Shown in pieces: positions 1 through 10,902 of a DNA stretch of 64,000 nt. Source of the DNA: Humulus lupulus (taxonomy: Eukaryota > Streptophyta > Magnoliopsida > Rosales > Cannabaceae); contig NC_084795.1 in the NCBI RefSeq assembly GCF_963169125.1, positions 134,333,701 through 134,397,700 on the forward strand, given 5' to 3'. The notes beneath the pieces are model-generated. The model was not told where the DNA came from and did not search any database. It saw only the letters and a program-made list of their open reading frames with translations. The translations under genes and the position numbers were made by a program. The number at the start of each line of letters is the position of its first letter. Positions within the stretch are counted from its first letter, which is position 1.

Positions 1-2
1 CG

Positions 3-107
3 TGTGTTCAGAAAAGATCAGCAGAAGGAGGAAAGCAGGGCTCATCAGTTAAAAAGCTGAAAAAAAGACAAGGCAACAGGAGCAACAGGGAAAGCCACTC
101 ATCCTGA
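3..107 (+). CDS. C-terminal end of an unidentified gene (partial)
   Basis: An open frame enters from the left edge and stops at TGA 105-107, giving about 34 codons. The encoded tail is strongly basic, with a Lys/Arg cluster (KKLKKRQGNRSNRES) like the nuclear-localising C-termini of many plant nuclear proteins. The following sequence is AT-rich and looks like a 3' UTR. No domain is visible, so the protein is not identified. A transposon-derived frame is possible but nothing here resembles the transposons nearby. Confidence 0.35.
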   Translation, partial: CVQKRSAEGGKQGSSVKKLKKRQGNRSNRESHSS

Positions 108-1096
108 GACAAACATTGTAACTATGGCACCAAGAGTCAAACCAGAGCTTCCTTTTCCTACAATGTATTGTCTCACTTTCTCCCTCTTTCTCTTATGTAA
201 TTTATACATCTTTCGATCTATGTATTTTTGACCTAGGATGTGCCTATTATTCGAAATTCCACATATTTAATTGGGGGTAATGTAGCATAGAATCCATGCA
301 GGGATTCAAATTATTTTGATGAGTAAATGTTTGGAGAAACTGAGATAAATTAAACATGTGATGTTGACATAATGATGTGGACACTAAATTACTTTTTGGT
401 ACAACAGGATTCTGATGTTTGAGTGTAATTTTTTCAACCTGTAAGATATGAGGACGCATATTTTTAGTTTTTGTATAGCTTGAGGAACATAGTTTATGTA
501 TATTGGTCTTGTGTGGATGTGACTATTCTCGATAGTTTAAATAGATCTTTTTATGATGGAATATGTTGTTTCCAATTTTAATTCTCTCTGTCAATCGAAG
601 TCTTTCAGAGGGATTTAGTCTTAGTGTTTGCATACCTATGATGTTTATTCTAGCAAAAAAAGGGAAATCTACCACTGTTTTTGTAATGTTAACTTTAGAT
701 ATAGGTTATTTGATTAATCTTTTATTTTGTTGCTTCAATTCAGTCGAGGTTGAGCAGTCTATACTTGATGACTTGAGAAACCATGTACAGCTAAGTAGTG
801 TTGCTCTGCCATCCGTTAGTTTTTAAACATTTATCAATGCACATAGTGGGTATTGTCTTCGATTTTTTTTCGGTTCAACATTATCTTTCTGTTTTAGCAA
901 AAAAAAAATTCTCAATTTCTTATCTTCCGGTTTTTCTTTTTCTAGTTTAAACTGTTCAACTATATCCCCTGACGGGTCATTGGTTGTTGCTAGATTTTCA
1001 TATTCATCGCTGAAGGTTTGTTCTTGATTACATTTTCGTTGCATGTGACATGTCAATTGTTTGTGTTTTCTACTAAATTTGGTACACATTGTGCAG
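108..1096. other. AT-rich stretch without a supported gene
   Basis: Probable 3' UTR and flank of the frame ending at 107, followed by intron-like T-rich sequence. Short frames on either strand show no domain and no consistent splice structure. An acceptor-like pyrimidine tract ending in AG at 1095-1096 leads into the next feature. Confidence 0.4.
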
Positions 1097-2258
1097 ATTT
1101 GCGATATGGCAAAGCTTGGGCAACAGGCTATTGGTTGTAAGTCAATCCTCTGTTTCTACTGTGTTGAGATATTCTTGTACATAAATCAAAGTTAAAAAAA
1201 AGATATGCACGTGTTTTACAGTGTATAAATTAGTCTAGGATATATAGGCACACAATTTATGCCTTCATAAATTTCGCTTTCTGAAAAAGCACTGAGGCCA
1301 CTGAGAGGTTCATTTTACACAGATATTTTGGATTCATATGTAGAATACTTTGAAAAAGAAGGTGCCTCAAAGAGTGGACTTGAATTTGAACAAGAGAAAG
1401 AAGTGTTTCGTGTATGCGTAAGTCTTTGCTCAGCATAAACTTATGAATCGAAGGCTTCAACAAAAATATACTAGTTTTGTATCAGCAGAGCTATATGTAT
1501 GTTGTTTGTGCGTGTTTAGTTTATTTGGTTTGTGGGATCCTTCAAAAGTACTTATCAAATTTCTAACATGTTTCCATTTTTTTAGTTTCCTGATGCATCA
1601 CAACCAAATGTAAATATGTGGTGCAAATGCAGGGTATTAGAAGATGGAAAGTTTGATATATACAAGGTAAGTAGAATTTTAGTTATATAGCGACATTCAT
1701 GACAGTAGATTTTGTAACAAGAAAACAGGTTGATGATATTTAACTTTCATCATCAAGTTCTGAGGTTTGTGTTTTTCTCCAATTAATTATTCTTTTAGAT
1801 TGAACATGTCTATACTCGTCACATGCTCAGAGACATATCTTGCCATGAATAGAATCTGGGCTTGAGGCTGGATCTGTGCACCAATAGAACTGTAACTACT
1901 TTTACTGTAAGTTTTCTTTGTTTAATTACAGATGCACCTATATCTATAGAATTTATAACATTTAAATTCTTTTCTTTCTTTGTTTAAGATATATTTATTG
2001 TTAAATCTTATTTGTGTATATCCTAAAACTAAAAAGTAAACAAAGGAACAAAATAGATCTAAACTTGTCTAGAAATATCTGGTTTATCACTTCATAATGA
2101 TGCTGATTTTGGCTAAATTCTTCATGCTATTACAGGATGATGACTTGGAAAGCCTCAAATTTTTGATAAATTCTGCTGTTACAAAAGTTAAGGGTGAACT
2201 AATATGCTCCTGGGGAAGTTCATTTTTGGAGAAAAAATTCATGTGGTTGCAGCATGGC
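1097..2258 (+). pseudogene. Five-exon remnant of an unidentified plant gene
   Basis: Five candidate exons lie in order with good GT-AG borders: 1097-1136, about 1291-1417 (donor GTAAGT), 1586-1666, 1799-1906 (donor GTAAGT) and 2136 onward. From the second exon on, all junctions are phase 0 and the frames read straight through, which is hard to get by chance. Recognisable stretches are FYTDILDSYVEYFEKEG, NMWCKCRVLEDGKFDIYK and IEHVYTRHMLRDISCHE. An in-frame TAG follows that last stretch, and a TAA closes the fifth exon near 2258. I do not recognise the family. The premature stop and absence of further exons suggest a broken or partial copy. It is not transposon-like. Confidence 0.5.
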
Positions 2259-3349
2259 TAATAAGTAGTAAAACATACAAAAATCAAACACTATGGCTTA
2301 AAATCAAAGATGTTGACCAGTCTCCGAGCGGGGAAGCTACAAGGGAAGTTGTTGTAATGCTGAAAGGAGTAGCTACAAAATTAGTGGTATATTTTCTGTT
2401 TCAACTCTTTTGTGAAACATAGTTCAAAGCCTCTAGAACATGTTATTCATGCTTCAAAAAACAGAACATAGAACATAGAACATGTTATTCATACATTAAT
2501 ATGCATGTATTAATGTATTGTTGATTATGTATATAACTGCATGCTTTGGAGGCCTTTGTCTACACTTATAGTTCCATTTTCTTTATGTTACTTGTTCTAA
2601 TATACATGACTAAGCCTGGTTTTTATATTCTCTTTTGTATTATTTATATTCACACACACATGTATATATATTTCTAAAAACACTAGTTACTTTTTCTTTC
2701 TCTTCCCCCGCCCCTCTTATATTCCCCTGTAATTTAATAAATGCTCCAGGGTTTAAACTATTTTCAAAAGCATATGCTTAGTTATTCAATATTTTATGTC
2801 TTTTTAGTTTTATAGTAATTGTTGCTGTCTAGTTGGAATGTTGGATAATGTTAGATGGTACAATGTAAGGTTCTTGTTTACACTTTATTTTAAGACTGGT
2901 GAAGACAATTATAGTCTCTTTCTACATTCCATATTTAAATGGAATGTTTCCATGTTTTGAAAAAACTTTATAATTAATAATATAAACATAGGGTATATGC
3001 ATAATAGGCAGTTTTTGTTAGTTGAATCATTCTTAATTTCTTGTTGCTGAAGAGAGGAATCCTCTAAGTGTAAAGCCTTGTCTTAGGGTTCATAATTTTT
3101 TTATTAACTTAAGAATATATGGATTTTGCATTATTTACCACAATTTGCTACTTAGTAATTGGTTGTAATTTTTAGCTAGATGTTAGGCACCCAATAAAAG
3201 GTAAAAAAAATGAATAAATGAAGTTGTGGGTAGTGTAAAAGATTTTCTTGAAGGTGAGTTATATTTTGTGGTTAAAGAGTGTCAGTGGTCTCTTGAATAC
3301 ACCTTTAATCTGTTCGTGGGTCTTTTTATTGCTGATGCACACTAGTATG
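2259..3349. other. AT-rich stretch, no gene seen
   Basis: T-rich sequence typical of plant introns or intergenic DNA. A frame at 2204-2422 overlaps the previous remnant and may be a read-on of its last exon. I see no domain, promoter or clear repeat in the rest. Confidence 0.4.
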
Positions 3350-3827
3350 TTGAATAACTAGAATGAATCTTTATTGATACCAAAACCAGATTACAAGGGG
3401 TTCCAAGACTTATTGAGCTTGGATTTCTCCACAGAGAATTCACTTTATAAAACAATACAAATAATCAGATAGATCCCCCCAGACCTGCGTACCACCAATG
3501 TATAGGTATTCTCTTTGGTCACTCAGGCTTACAACAATAAACTATAGAACAATACAAATAATCTTAGGTCATGAGGTTTGGCCCTGCTAAGCTAAGGAGC
3601 CAAATTAAACATTGCAAAAGAATAGGTGCACAAGGCCCTCACATAATGAGGTCTGGAGTGCCCGAGCGAGGTTGACATGCTCATAGGTCGAGATGTACTC
3701 ACATATGTGAGAGTTGACAAAGGCAACTAAGGCATGTGCCTACCTACGTGCAAAGGACACCCGAGCCATGTATGGTGAAGGCACCCAAGTTATATGCCTC
3801 ACCATAGCCCCGCGCACGTCTCGCAAG
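3350..3827 (+). repeat. Probable LTR remnant and degenerate primer-binding site of Tat-A
   Basis: This stretch precedes a gag frame and contains the 'gaggcc/ctcac' rich text also seen in the Tat-B 3' LTR (6240-6748). At 3808-3827 the sequence cccgcgcacgtctcgcaagg can be aligned to the usual Tat/Athila primer-binding site (TGGCGCCGTCTGTGGGA type), at the distance before the gag start seen in Tat-B. The left LTR edge cannot be placed and the PBS is heavily mutated, so this is an inference from position. Confidence 0.35.
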
Positions 3828-3879
3828 GTACGACCTCGCGACGGAGCCAACATTCTTTCATCACTTCCAACAAAAAAAG

Positions 3880-5012
3880 ATGCTAAGGCGTTCAAAACGC
3901 CTACGACAACTACAAGGTGATGAGGTTGGCCGGGACAGAGTAGAGCGGATGGCTTCCAAGAAAGAGCCCCCTATGCCTAAGCATAGAGGTAGGCCGGAGG
4001 AACCTCTTCCCCTAAAGGAGGAGAAGGAAGCATCATCCCTAGCTATCCGACCTGATGGAGGTCATTTAGAGCCACCAATGAATCCACTTCACTGGCCCCC
4101 AGTGGCACCACGCTCAGGCCACCAAGACCCAGGTCCATCGACGCACGGGTCAGGCAAGGGTCCCAGGGTACGCTCGGTAAGTTATAGCTCAAGGACTCAC
4201 TTCTACAAGGATGAGATATGCAAGTTACATAAAAAGACTCGAAGGCTAGAAACCACGATAGAGAACATGCAGGAGGTCTTAAACAACCTACTGCAAGGAA
4301 ATTCAATCATACCCCTTCCTAAGCATAAAGAGAATGAGCATGAAAAAGGGGAAAAAATTGTCCCTGTAGATGATGGGAGACCTCGACTTTCCACCAGTAA
4401 AACTCCCCCGAAAAAATCCCATAGGGGTCCTAAGCCGTTGAAATTCCCCCAAGAGCAAATGCAGAGGGAAGACAATGGTCGTAAGAACGAAGCAGAAGTC
4501 ACCTCAAAATAAGCGCCCCCTATCCTAAAAGAAAATCTCCATGGGAAGAGGTATGAAGTAAAAAACACGCCCCTTGCGGTTCCCCCGAGGAACACAACCA
4601 AAGCAAGGGTTCAGTCTGAGGACCCGCGAGACTCCTCAAGCAAAAAAAGGAGGGGATTAGACACCAAAATGAAAAGCCCTCGAGGCAGGATTACCATTTC
4701 ACTTGGGGGGCACAAAGATGACAGAATATGACCGTGATTCGCCCTTCACAAGGGAGATCCAGACTGAGCAAATGCCCACCGGCTGCAGAGAGCCTTGCAT
4801 GACTCCGTACGGGAGTACTAAAAAGCCCTAAGTATCACTTAGACTCCTTCAATAACTTGATGAGGTTAAGAGGGATCAACAACAGGGAAAAGTGCCATTT
4901 CTTTGTCGTTACGCTTAAAGTTGGTGCGTACAAGTGGTTCAAGAGGTTAAGGCCAAGAACAATCATGTCATGGCAGCAATTCTTTTTTTTTTTTTCTATC
5001 ATTGTAATTATG
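3880..5012 (+). pseudogene. gag: gag remnant of a Tat-type Ty3/gypsy element (Tat-A)
   Basis: Structural capsid/nucleocapsid gene remnant. The frame from ATG 3880 to 4512 aligns along its length with the minus-strand gag of Tat-B (43,990-44,854): both have a basic start, a GHQDPGPSTH motif, a KLHKKTRRLE-like coiled stretch and a basic tail. A shifted frame (about 4840-5000) holds the start of the gag capsid domain: LMRLRGINNREKCHFFVVTL, then KVGAYKWFKRLR, matching the Tat-B segment at 29,255-29,447. The gag domain stops at a poly-T run (about 4982-4995) and no protease or polymerase follows on this strand. The ATG was chosen because it aligns with the Tat-B gag start. Confidence 0.7.
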
Positions 5013-5239
5013 CTTTCACAAACTGAAACAATATACTTCGGGCTTAGCTCGAGGTTATTTCTTCTCATGATAATCATATAGTTATTAGTACATGTTCATT
5101 ATTTTGTGATCTATTTTTTATCCCCTTAATCTATTATCTTGTCATGTTTATGAATTTCAAAATCTTGCACACTCGCAATCATATGGGTTATCTTTAGATC
5201 GAGATAGGTTTCTGATGGCTTGACCAAATAATTCTTATC

Positions 5240-5590
5240 GATATCCTGGTTATACCCAGAAATTTTCCCGCCTAATAGCGTTATACCTGTTAGGAATTAC
5301 GTATGAGACCTGGTTATGTCCAGGATTTTTTCCACCTAACAGCGCCATACCTGTTAGGAATCAGGCCCTGGATCTAGTTTTGTGCAAGAGTTTGTCCCCT
5401 TAATATCATTATACTTGTTAGGAATCAGGCCTCAGAACTGGTTATATCCAAGAGTTTGTCCACTTAATATCATTATACCTGTTAGGAATCAGGCATTGGA
5501 CCTCGTTATATCCAGGAGTTTGTCCGCCTAATAGCAGTATACCTGTTAGGAATCAGGCCTCGGACATGGTTATATCCAGGATTCCCTAGT
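5240..5590. repeat. Tandem repeat, about 64-bp unit, 5 copies (Tat-A)
   Basis: The motif cctgttaggaatcaggc recurs near 5288, 5351, 5415, 5480 and 5543, giving a period of 63-65 bp. Each unit also carries a ggttatatccaggagtttgtc-like stretch. Tat-B (26.2-26.5 kb) and Tat-C (58.44-59.01 kb) have an array of different sequence at the same place, between the antisense ORF end and the integrase end. Such variable arrays are known from the 3' region of Tat/Ogre elements. Confidence 0.75.
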
Positions 5591-5989
5591 TGACTTCTAG
5601 TTTTTTATTTGTTTTTTAATTTTCCTAACTTAGTTCGTGATTTGAATTGCTTTGAAAATCTGAGCTTTAAAAAGCCGTTGAATAATCAACTTTCCAAATT
5701 CTAAGTTTTGAATTTTATCTAAATATGCTAATTCCTTTTAAGGCTCTTCGAGAGTTATATGCCCCCCAAATGATCAGAATTTACTGATATTCTAGGTCGC
5801 TTTTACAAAATGAGCACGTGATACATCACAAGAATAAAATAAATATATTGTTCTATGTTTCAATTATGTAGCAATCCAGTGTTATTTAAATAGAATGAAT
5901 TTTATAAATAAGCCTTACATGGAAAAGTATTGAAAACATCAATAAAAATAACCAAGTCATCCTATTACTGATAGTATTTTTTAAGAAGT

Positions 5990-6236
5990 AAGGCGTTCCA
6001 GGTCCGTGGGACCAACCTCTCTACTTAATCGACCTAGTTTCAAGGTTCCCTTTCATAGGATTTCCACGATTTGGTATGGTCCTTCTCAATTCAATCACAA
6101 TACACCTTCTTTGGGATCTTTACTTGCCAAAAACACCCTTCGAAGTACTAAATCACCGAGTCTGAGTCTGCGGCCTTTTACCTTTGAGTTAAAGTAATGA
6201 GTGATTCTTTGCTGATAATGGAAAGAGGCAACATCT
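5990..6236 (-). pseudogene. Integrase C-terminal fragment of a Tat-type element (Tat-A)
   Basis: Reading the minus strand gives FNSKVKGRRLRLGDLVLRRV followed by a NWEGPYQI motif. These are the hallmark of the integrase C-terminal region (SH3-like GPF/Y module) of Tat elements. The matching piece of Tat-C is at 59,265-59,500. Stops interrupt it. The catalytic core is absent: the sequence runs straight into LTR-type sequence near 6240. It lies next to a plus-strand gag (3880-5012), an order not expected in an intact element. Confidence 0.7.
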
Positions 6237-6239
6237 CAC

Positions 6240-6748
6240 GCGAAGCCCCGGGTGTAAGTTGAGGTGCCTCGCATAGCGAGTTCAGCCTCGCAAAATGAAG
6301 CCTAGTCATTCTTGCGAGTTTGATGAGTTTAGTCTCACTTAGCCCCTTCGGTGCAAGACAAGAGGCCTCACTATGTTAGGCCCTTGTGAGAGGCGTTCAT
6401 GCACCGTGTCTTCACATACGGAACATTTGGGCATATTAGGGCTCACTATACGAGGCCCTCTTCTCTAGGTGCAGAGCTTGTGTGGAGGCCTTATGCATAA
6501 GGCTAGTTGGGCGTATGGGCTACATAGGCATATAGAGAGGTCCTCTTCTCTAGATGTGAACCTTATGTCAAGGCCTTATGCCTAAGGCAAGTTAGGCCTC
6601 ACTATCAAGATTCTTGCCTTTACAGACCTTGCGCAACTAGATATTTTGAGAATTCAGATATGCGGGCCTCGCTATGCAAGACCCTTTTCTTCTATGGCCT
6701 TGTGCCTTCATTGATAAATGCTTTAAGGGATAATTTCCCATATTCACA
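6240..6748 (-). repeat. 3' LTR remnant of Tat-B (minus orientation)
   Basis: The right end (about 6590-6748) matches the right end of the LTR at 44,923-45,658, sharing cttcattgatagatgctttaa-type text and the terminal tttcccatattcaca. On the minus strand the LTR starts TGTGAATATGGG. The left part is rich in 'aggcctcactatg' repeats, lacks a counterpart in the other LTR and has no clear left border. It appears truncated or joined to the integrase fragment at about 6240, so the target-site duplication cannot be checked. Confidence 0.65.
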
Positions 6749-6763
6749 CTTGCCCCTGACTCC
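6749..6763 (-). promoter_or_regulatory. Polypurine tract of Tat-B
   Basis: Directly next to the LTR start. On the minus strand it reads GGAGTCAGGGGCAAG immediately before TGTGAATATG. This purine-rich primer for plus-strand DNA synthesis marks the LTR as the 3' LTR of a minus-strand element. Confidence 0.6.
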
Positions 6764-7098
6764 ATAATTATACTTTTAAGTGTTCTTGTAGACTCCTTCT
6801 TACATTCCTCATTTGATATTTATGGAATTCTTGCTTTATTTCACCTTATGAGGAAGCTCAACATTGGTGTTTTATCTTGTGGTGTATGAAGAAACACAAT
6901 ATTCATTTGGGTGGTGTGTTTCTTTGTAGTGTATAAAGAAATACAAAAATCAAAAAGCTAGGGTGGTGATACAAGTACATCCTTGTGTTTGAATGAGGGC
7001 CAATCGCTTACGGGTACAAATCTCGAAGTTGCCAAGGCTCTTGATCTCCACCATTTACCCTGGATTTGATCCAAGGACTAGGAAGTCTTGGCTCTCCT

Positions 7099-7106
7099 TA
7101 TAAATA
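7099..7106 (+). promoter_or_regulatory. TATA box of the Tat-B antisense ORF
   Basis: TATAAATA lies about 1.1 kb before the ORF start at 8210 and is followed by a pyrimidine-rich leader with intron-like GT-AG borders. Tat-C has a TATAAA at the matching place (54,515). The strand is opposite to the LTR promoter. The role as a promoter is inferred. Confidence 0.5.
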
Positions 7107-8209
7107 CCTTAAGGCTTAGATTCATTTTTTCACACCAAAACTTACTTAGCTTAGTGGTATCTCTTTGAAGTTATTTCGAAGGGCTCTAAGGTTCTATCCT
7201 CCATAGAAGCACTCTTGAGGTAATTTTGGCCCCTTTTAAATTTCCTCTCTTTTTTAATTTATTTTTCCTTATCCCATGCTTATATTGCAGGTTGAATAAA
7301 GTGTTTTCACTTAAGAGTTCATCTTTGCAACTCCAAGGGGCTCATCTCATGCATGCACAGGGGCATGTCTCTGTGAATTCTAAGGCTTTCCTTCGCATAC
7401 CCAAGGTCTCGCTTACGCATGTCTAGGTATGCTTCCCTTCACTGATTATACATGCATTTATTTCTTATCGTTTATATGAGGGTAGGGGTCATAGGACTGC
7501 ATGTATCTTTTCCTTAAAGAATTCTTCATTTCTCTGGTGTGTTAGGTATGTATACATAGGATCTTATCTTACCTTAATTGCATCCCTTACATGTTGTAGA
7601 TATAGGGTTGTTTTCACGTGCACACATCTGTCAAGTCTTAGCTTGCCCATGGCATCTGGACGGTCCTTTAAAGTCTCTCCTATCAAGTGGTCATCGTCTG
7701 ACAAAAAATCCGATACCCATAAACCCTCCGCAAATGCAGGTGTGTGAATGCTCTACTTGCAGCAGTTATCCTTAGGCAAAAGGTATGGGGCCTTGAGAGT
7801 GAACTCGAATTTGTCAGTAGCAGCGAGGGTGCAGGTTTCTCCCCATGGCATGAGGCATACATGGCTCAAATAAAATCAACCCTTTAGGACTGTATAGTTG
7901 AGATTGCTTGCCTAGAAGAAAATTTTCCTCATGAACCTCCAACCCCCTACGACGCTGGACCACCAGACGTTGGGGGTCCCACCCATGGGGGTGATGATAG
8001 TGATCCAACCTGAGTTTCTTTCCATGGTCTTTCCCTAGTTTCTTCCCCCGTCAATGACTGTAAAATATAGAGTTATGCAGTATGCGGGTAGACATAGGAC
8101 ACACAGGGAGACTTCTAGGAGGTTGATGAAGTCAGTCGCTCACAAAATGCATCTTGTTTCTATTTAGGTATCAAACATGCCAAGGTGGATCACTGGTAAT
8201 TTTTAAATT
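7107..8209 (+). other. Intron-containing leader of the Tat-B antisense ORF
   Basis: Probable 5' UTR. A donor (GTAATT, near 7219) and a pyrimidine-rich acceptor ending ttgcag (near 7290) outline one short intron; the acceptor-like tatttag near 8167 may end another. Several short frames (7226-7426, 7578-7775) have no recognisable product and no agreement with Tat-C. I regard the stretch as untranslated leader with introns. Confidence 0.4.
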
Positions 8210-8374
8210 ATGGACATCGAGTCTACCATGACTCGGACAAAGCTTTCCAACATGGTGAAGGCCCATCAACTTTCGTCAGACATTAATTACACTATTCTGA
8301 CCCACGATGACCATGCATACAGCCCACCAGAGGGGCTTGTAGCTTTTAGCAATTCTTTGATCAGGTCTAGTGGG
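8210..8374 (+). pseudogene. First coding exon of the Tat-B antisense ORF, split by retrotransposon insertion
   Basis: An open frame from ATG 8210 runs 55 codons to the insertion point and resumes in the same frame at 23,970-25,692. The junction falls inside a region resembling the 'putative gypsy type transposon' domain (Pfam Transposase_28): PEGLVAFSNSLIRSS on this side, and LPLHPFFVNVHNYF then LSPNSWVV on the other. An in-frame TAG sits just after the junction. Function is unknown; extra antisense ORFs between pol and the 3' LTR are known in plant Tat elements. The start was chosen as the first ATG in the frame after an acceptor-like site. Confidence 0.65.
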
Positions 8375-8375
8375 T

Positions 8376-10563
8376 TGTAACGACCCAAATTTGCTAATAA
8401 GGCTTAAGGCCGTGATTAATGCACCTGGAGGGCAATAAGTGAATTATTGTTATAATATGTTAATTTATGTGAATATGTGATAGAGATGCATGTTTAGTTG
8501 AATTAAATATGCATGTGGGCCCCGTTTGGATATCAGCGGTATGTCTGTGATTTAAGCCTGTTGAGGGCATAAATGTGATATATCTGTGTAGCACGATCTG
8601 AGACAGCCCTAGTGAGCCGTTAGTCAAAAGTCACAACGGGGTTGAGAATCCAACCCGGGGCGGGTCGAGGGGTGTTACGGGTATCAGATGTTTATGGGGT
8701 TACCGGGTTATGGAAATAAATATTTGGAGATGTATTTGAGGTTAGAATGTCTAGGAGGAAATATGGGGGAAATTTACCATTTTTCCCTCGGGGGACGTTT
8801 TTGGTACCCTGAGCTTTGAGATAACCTTATAGTCTTAAATTGAATAAAAAATACTGGGAATCATTTATAACTCTCTAAACAGACCCACTCTCTCTTCCCT
8901 CACTCTGTTTTCTCTTCCACACTTGAAAGCATAGTGGTATTTTGGAGGAAAACCAGTCAAGAACTAACGAATTAAAGCTAAGTTTGGGAGACTCTAACCA
9001 GAAATCTAACGCTTGGAGCTTAGGGAACTGAGTTGGGGATTCAATTCTGTATAAGGTAAGCTTTCTATTATGTTGAGTTGTGTTGATTGCAGCTGAATTC
9101 TGTTGATATTGGGTGTTAGGACTTAGACATGCATGGTTTGGATTCTAAGACTAGTTTTGATTGCTTGATGGGTGTGGAAATTGGCTCTTGAGTTTGTTGG
9201 TATGTTTAGGTTGCATGAGTAATAAATCTTGGTTTAATTATGAGGTTGGGGGTGATTTTGGTTGAGATATATGGGGTTTGGCTCGAAGGAAATGCAAGGA
9301 AAGTGGTGTTTTTCTATGTTTGAAGACGAGGGCCACGGCCCGTGTGCACGCGAGACCTTTGGAGGCCATGGAGATCGAGGCACGGCGCGGCGCTTGGCCA
9401 AGCATGCCGCAGCCCGTGTGTGCTTCCAGGGAGGTGTCTAGCCTCTGTTTTGAAGCTATCCGCGGCGCTTGTGGGGTGGGCCGCAGCCCTAGTTCAAGGT
9501 GCAAGGATTTTAGTGGGATTTGACTTGGGAACCTAATTATTAGGGATCGAGATGGATTTTATCACCCGAATTGATAGAATTCAAGATTTTGGAGACTAGA
9601 ACAATGACTCAAAGCCATTTAATGGATTAGAACTTGATGGATGAATATTGTTAATGCGTTGTGTTTAGGGCTTCGGTGAGGCTCGGACTAGGGAATTGTG
9701 CTCGGGATATCGGTGCTTAGAAAGCTCAGGACACAGGTAAGGAAACTACCGTTCCCATAGAGCTTGTGTTGCAGAGCTCGGCCCTATGTGATTGTGTTGC
9801 AGGGCTCGACCCTATATGATTGTGTTGCGGGGCATGGCCCTTTGACTGGATTTATGTGTGTTTTAATATCTGTTTAGTATATAATGTGTATGTATTAATG
9901 ATGGAACGGCGATGGCCGGGAACGGCGAAGGTCAGGAATGGGGAAGATCGAGAACGGCAAGGGGCCGGGAGCAGCGTTTAGCACACGGAGTGTGAGTTGC
10001 CAGGGTGAGACCCCAAGGGATACTTGGGATATCCTTAGGGTTTAGACCGCGAACCCAGGGCCTGGTAAAGTGCCTAGGACGGCATGGTCGTACTTGTATG
10101 ACCTGGTGTTGGCTTGATTTTATCTTTAAGTGTTTGATATGCGTTTATCATCTATTTATGAGAGTTTTCTCACTGGCCTTCGGCTCACGGGTGGTCTATG
10201 GTGCAGGTAAAGGCAAAGGGAGGGTCAATAAACCTTGAGTATGGCGAGCGAGATGAGCGGAACGTAAATGTCCAGTCTATTTGGCTGCCACGGCCAGAGG
10301 TGTTTTTGGTAGATGTTTTGTACAAAACTTTAATTTTGTCGTTTTGTCAGATTTAATTATATTTTGAGTTGTAAATATTTCTAAGCAATGTTTTTGGGAT
10401 CCCAAATGTTAAATGTTTTATAATTTTTCAATAAAAGTTTTATTCTCAAGTTTATGACTCTGATTATGATTTATTTACACTTTTGTCCTAAAACCTCAAT
10501 TAGCGAGTTAGTTTCACATTTTAAACTCACTTAGTAACGACTCTAAGGTAGTAGGGCGTTACA
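8376..10563 (+). repeat. 5' LTR of the Tekay-like element
   Basis: 2188 bp, TG...CA ends, followed by the PBS. It carries an AATAAA signal at 10,430-10,435, which is mutated in the 3' LTR copy. It drives transcription of the element in principle. From 9289 onward it matches the 3' LTR. Frames of 60-90 codons inside it (9238-9536, 10,005-10,238) follow GC-rich segments and are not genes. Confidence 0.92.
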
Positions 10564-10566
10564 ACT

Positions 10567-10577
10567 TGGTATCAGAG
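10567..10577 (+). promoter_or_regulatory. Primer-binding site (initiator tRNA-Met type)
   Basis: TGGTATCAGAG lies 3 bp after the LTR end. It is complementary to the 3' end of plant initiator tRNA-Met, the usual primer of minus-strand synthesis in this group. Confidence 0.85.
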
Positions 10578-10902
10578 TGTGCCAAGGTTTATGGTTTCTG
10601 GAGAATGACCAAACATGTACGCTCGATGTCAGTTGCAAGCTTGAATTAAGGTTGGTTGGTATGATTGACCATTATGTTGAAATATGTGCTTAAATGCCCT
10701 GTTTGCCTGCTTATTTGATATAGAGCATGATGAATGATTTAATGTATGCATGATTTCAGGGCATGGCCCGTTGTGTGTTATATGTTATTTGAGTGTTATG
10801 TGGATTGTTGCTTATGGTTGACTGATGTGATTGGGAGGTGGTTTTTGATGCTGTTATCATGCATGATGAGCGGCGTCATTGGTTTCAGGTATATTTGTTG
10901 AG
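10578..10902 (+). other. Untranslated leader of the Tekay-like element
   Basis: About 325 bp between PBS and gag start, T/G-rich, without a frame of note. It would contain packaging signals in a working element; none can be recognised by eye. Confidence 0.5.

Noticed and set aside
5240..5590. CRISPR-like array (also 58,440-59,010)
   Set aside because: Units are contiguous tandem repeats without unique spacers, in a eukaryotic transposon; no cas-like gene is present.
9238..9536. Overlapping 64-88-codon frames on both strands in the Tekay-like LTR
   Set aside because: GC-rich LTR segment; the frames are not conserved in the 3' LTR or the solo LTR.
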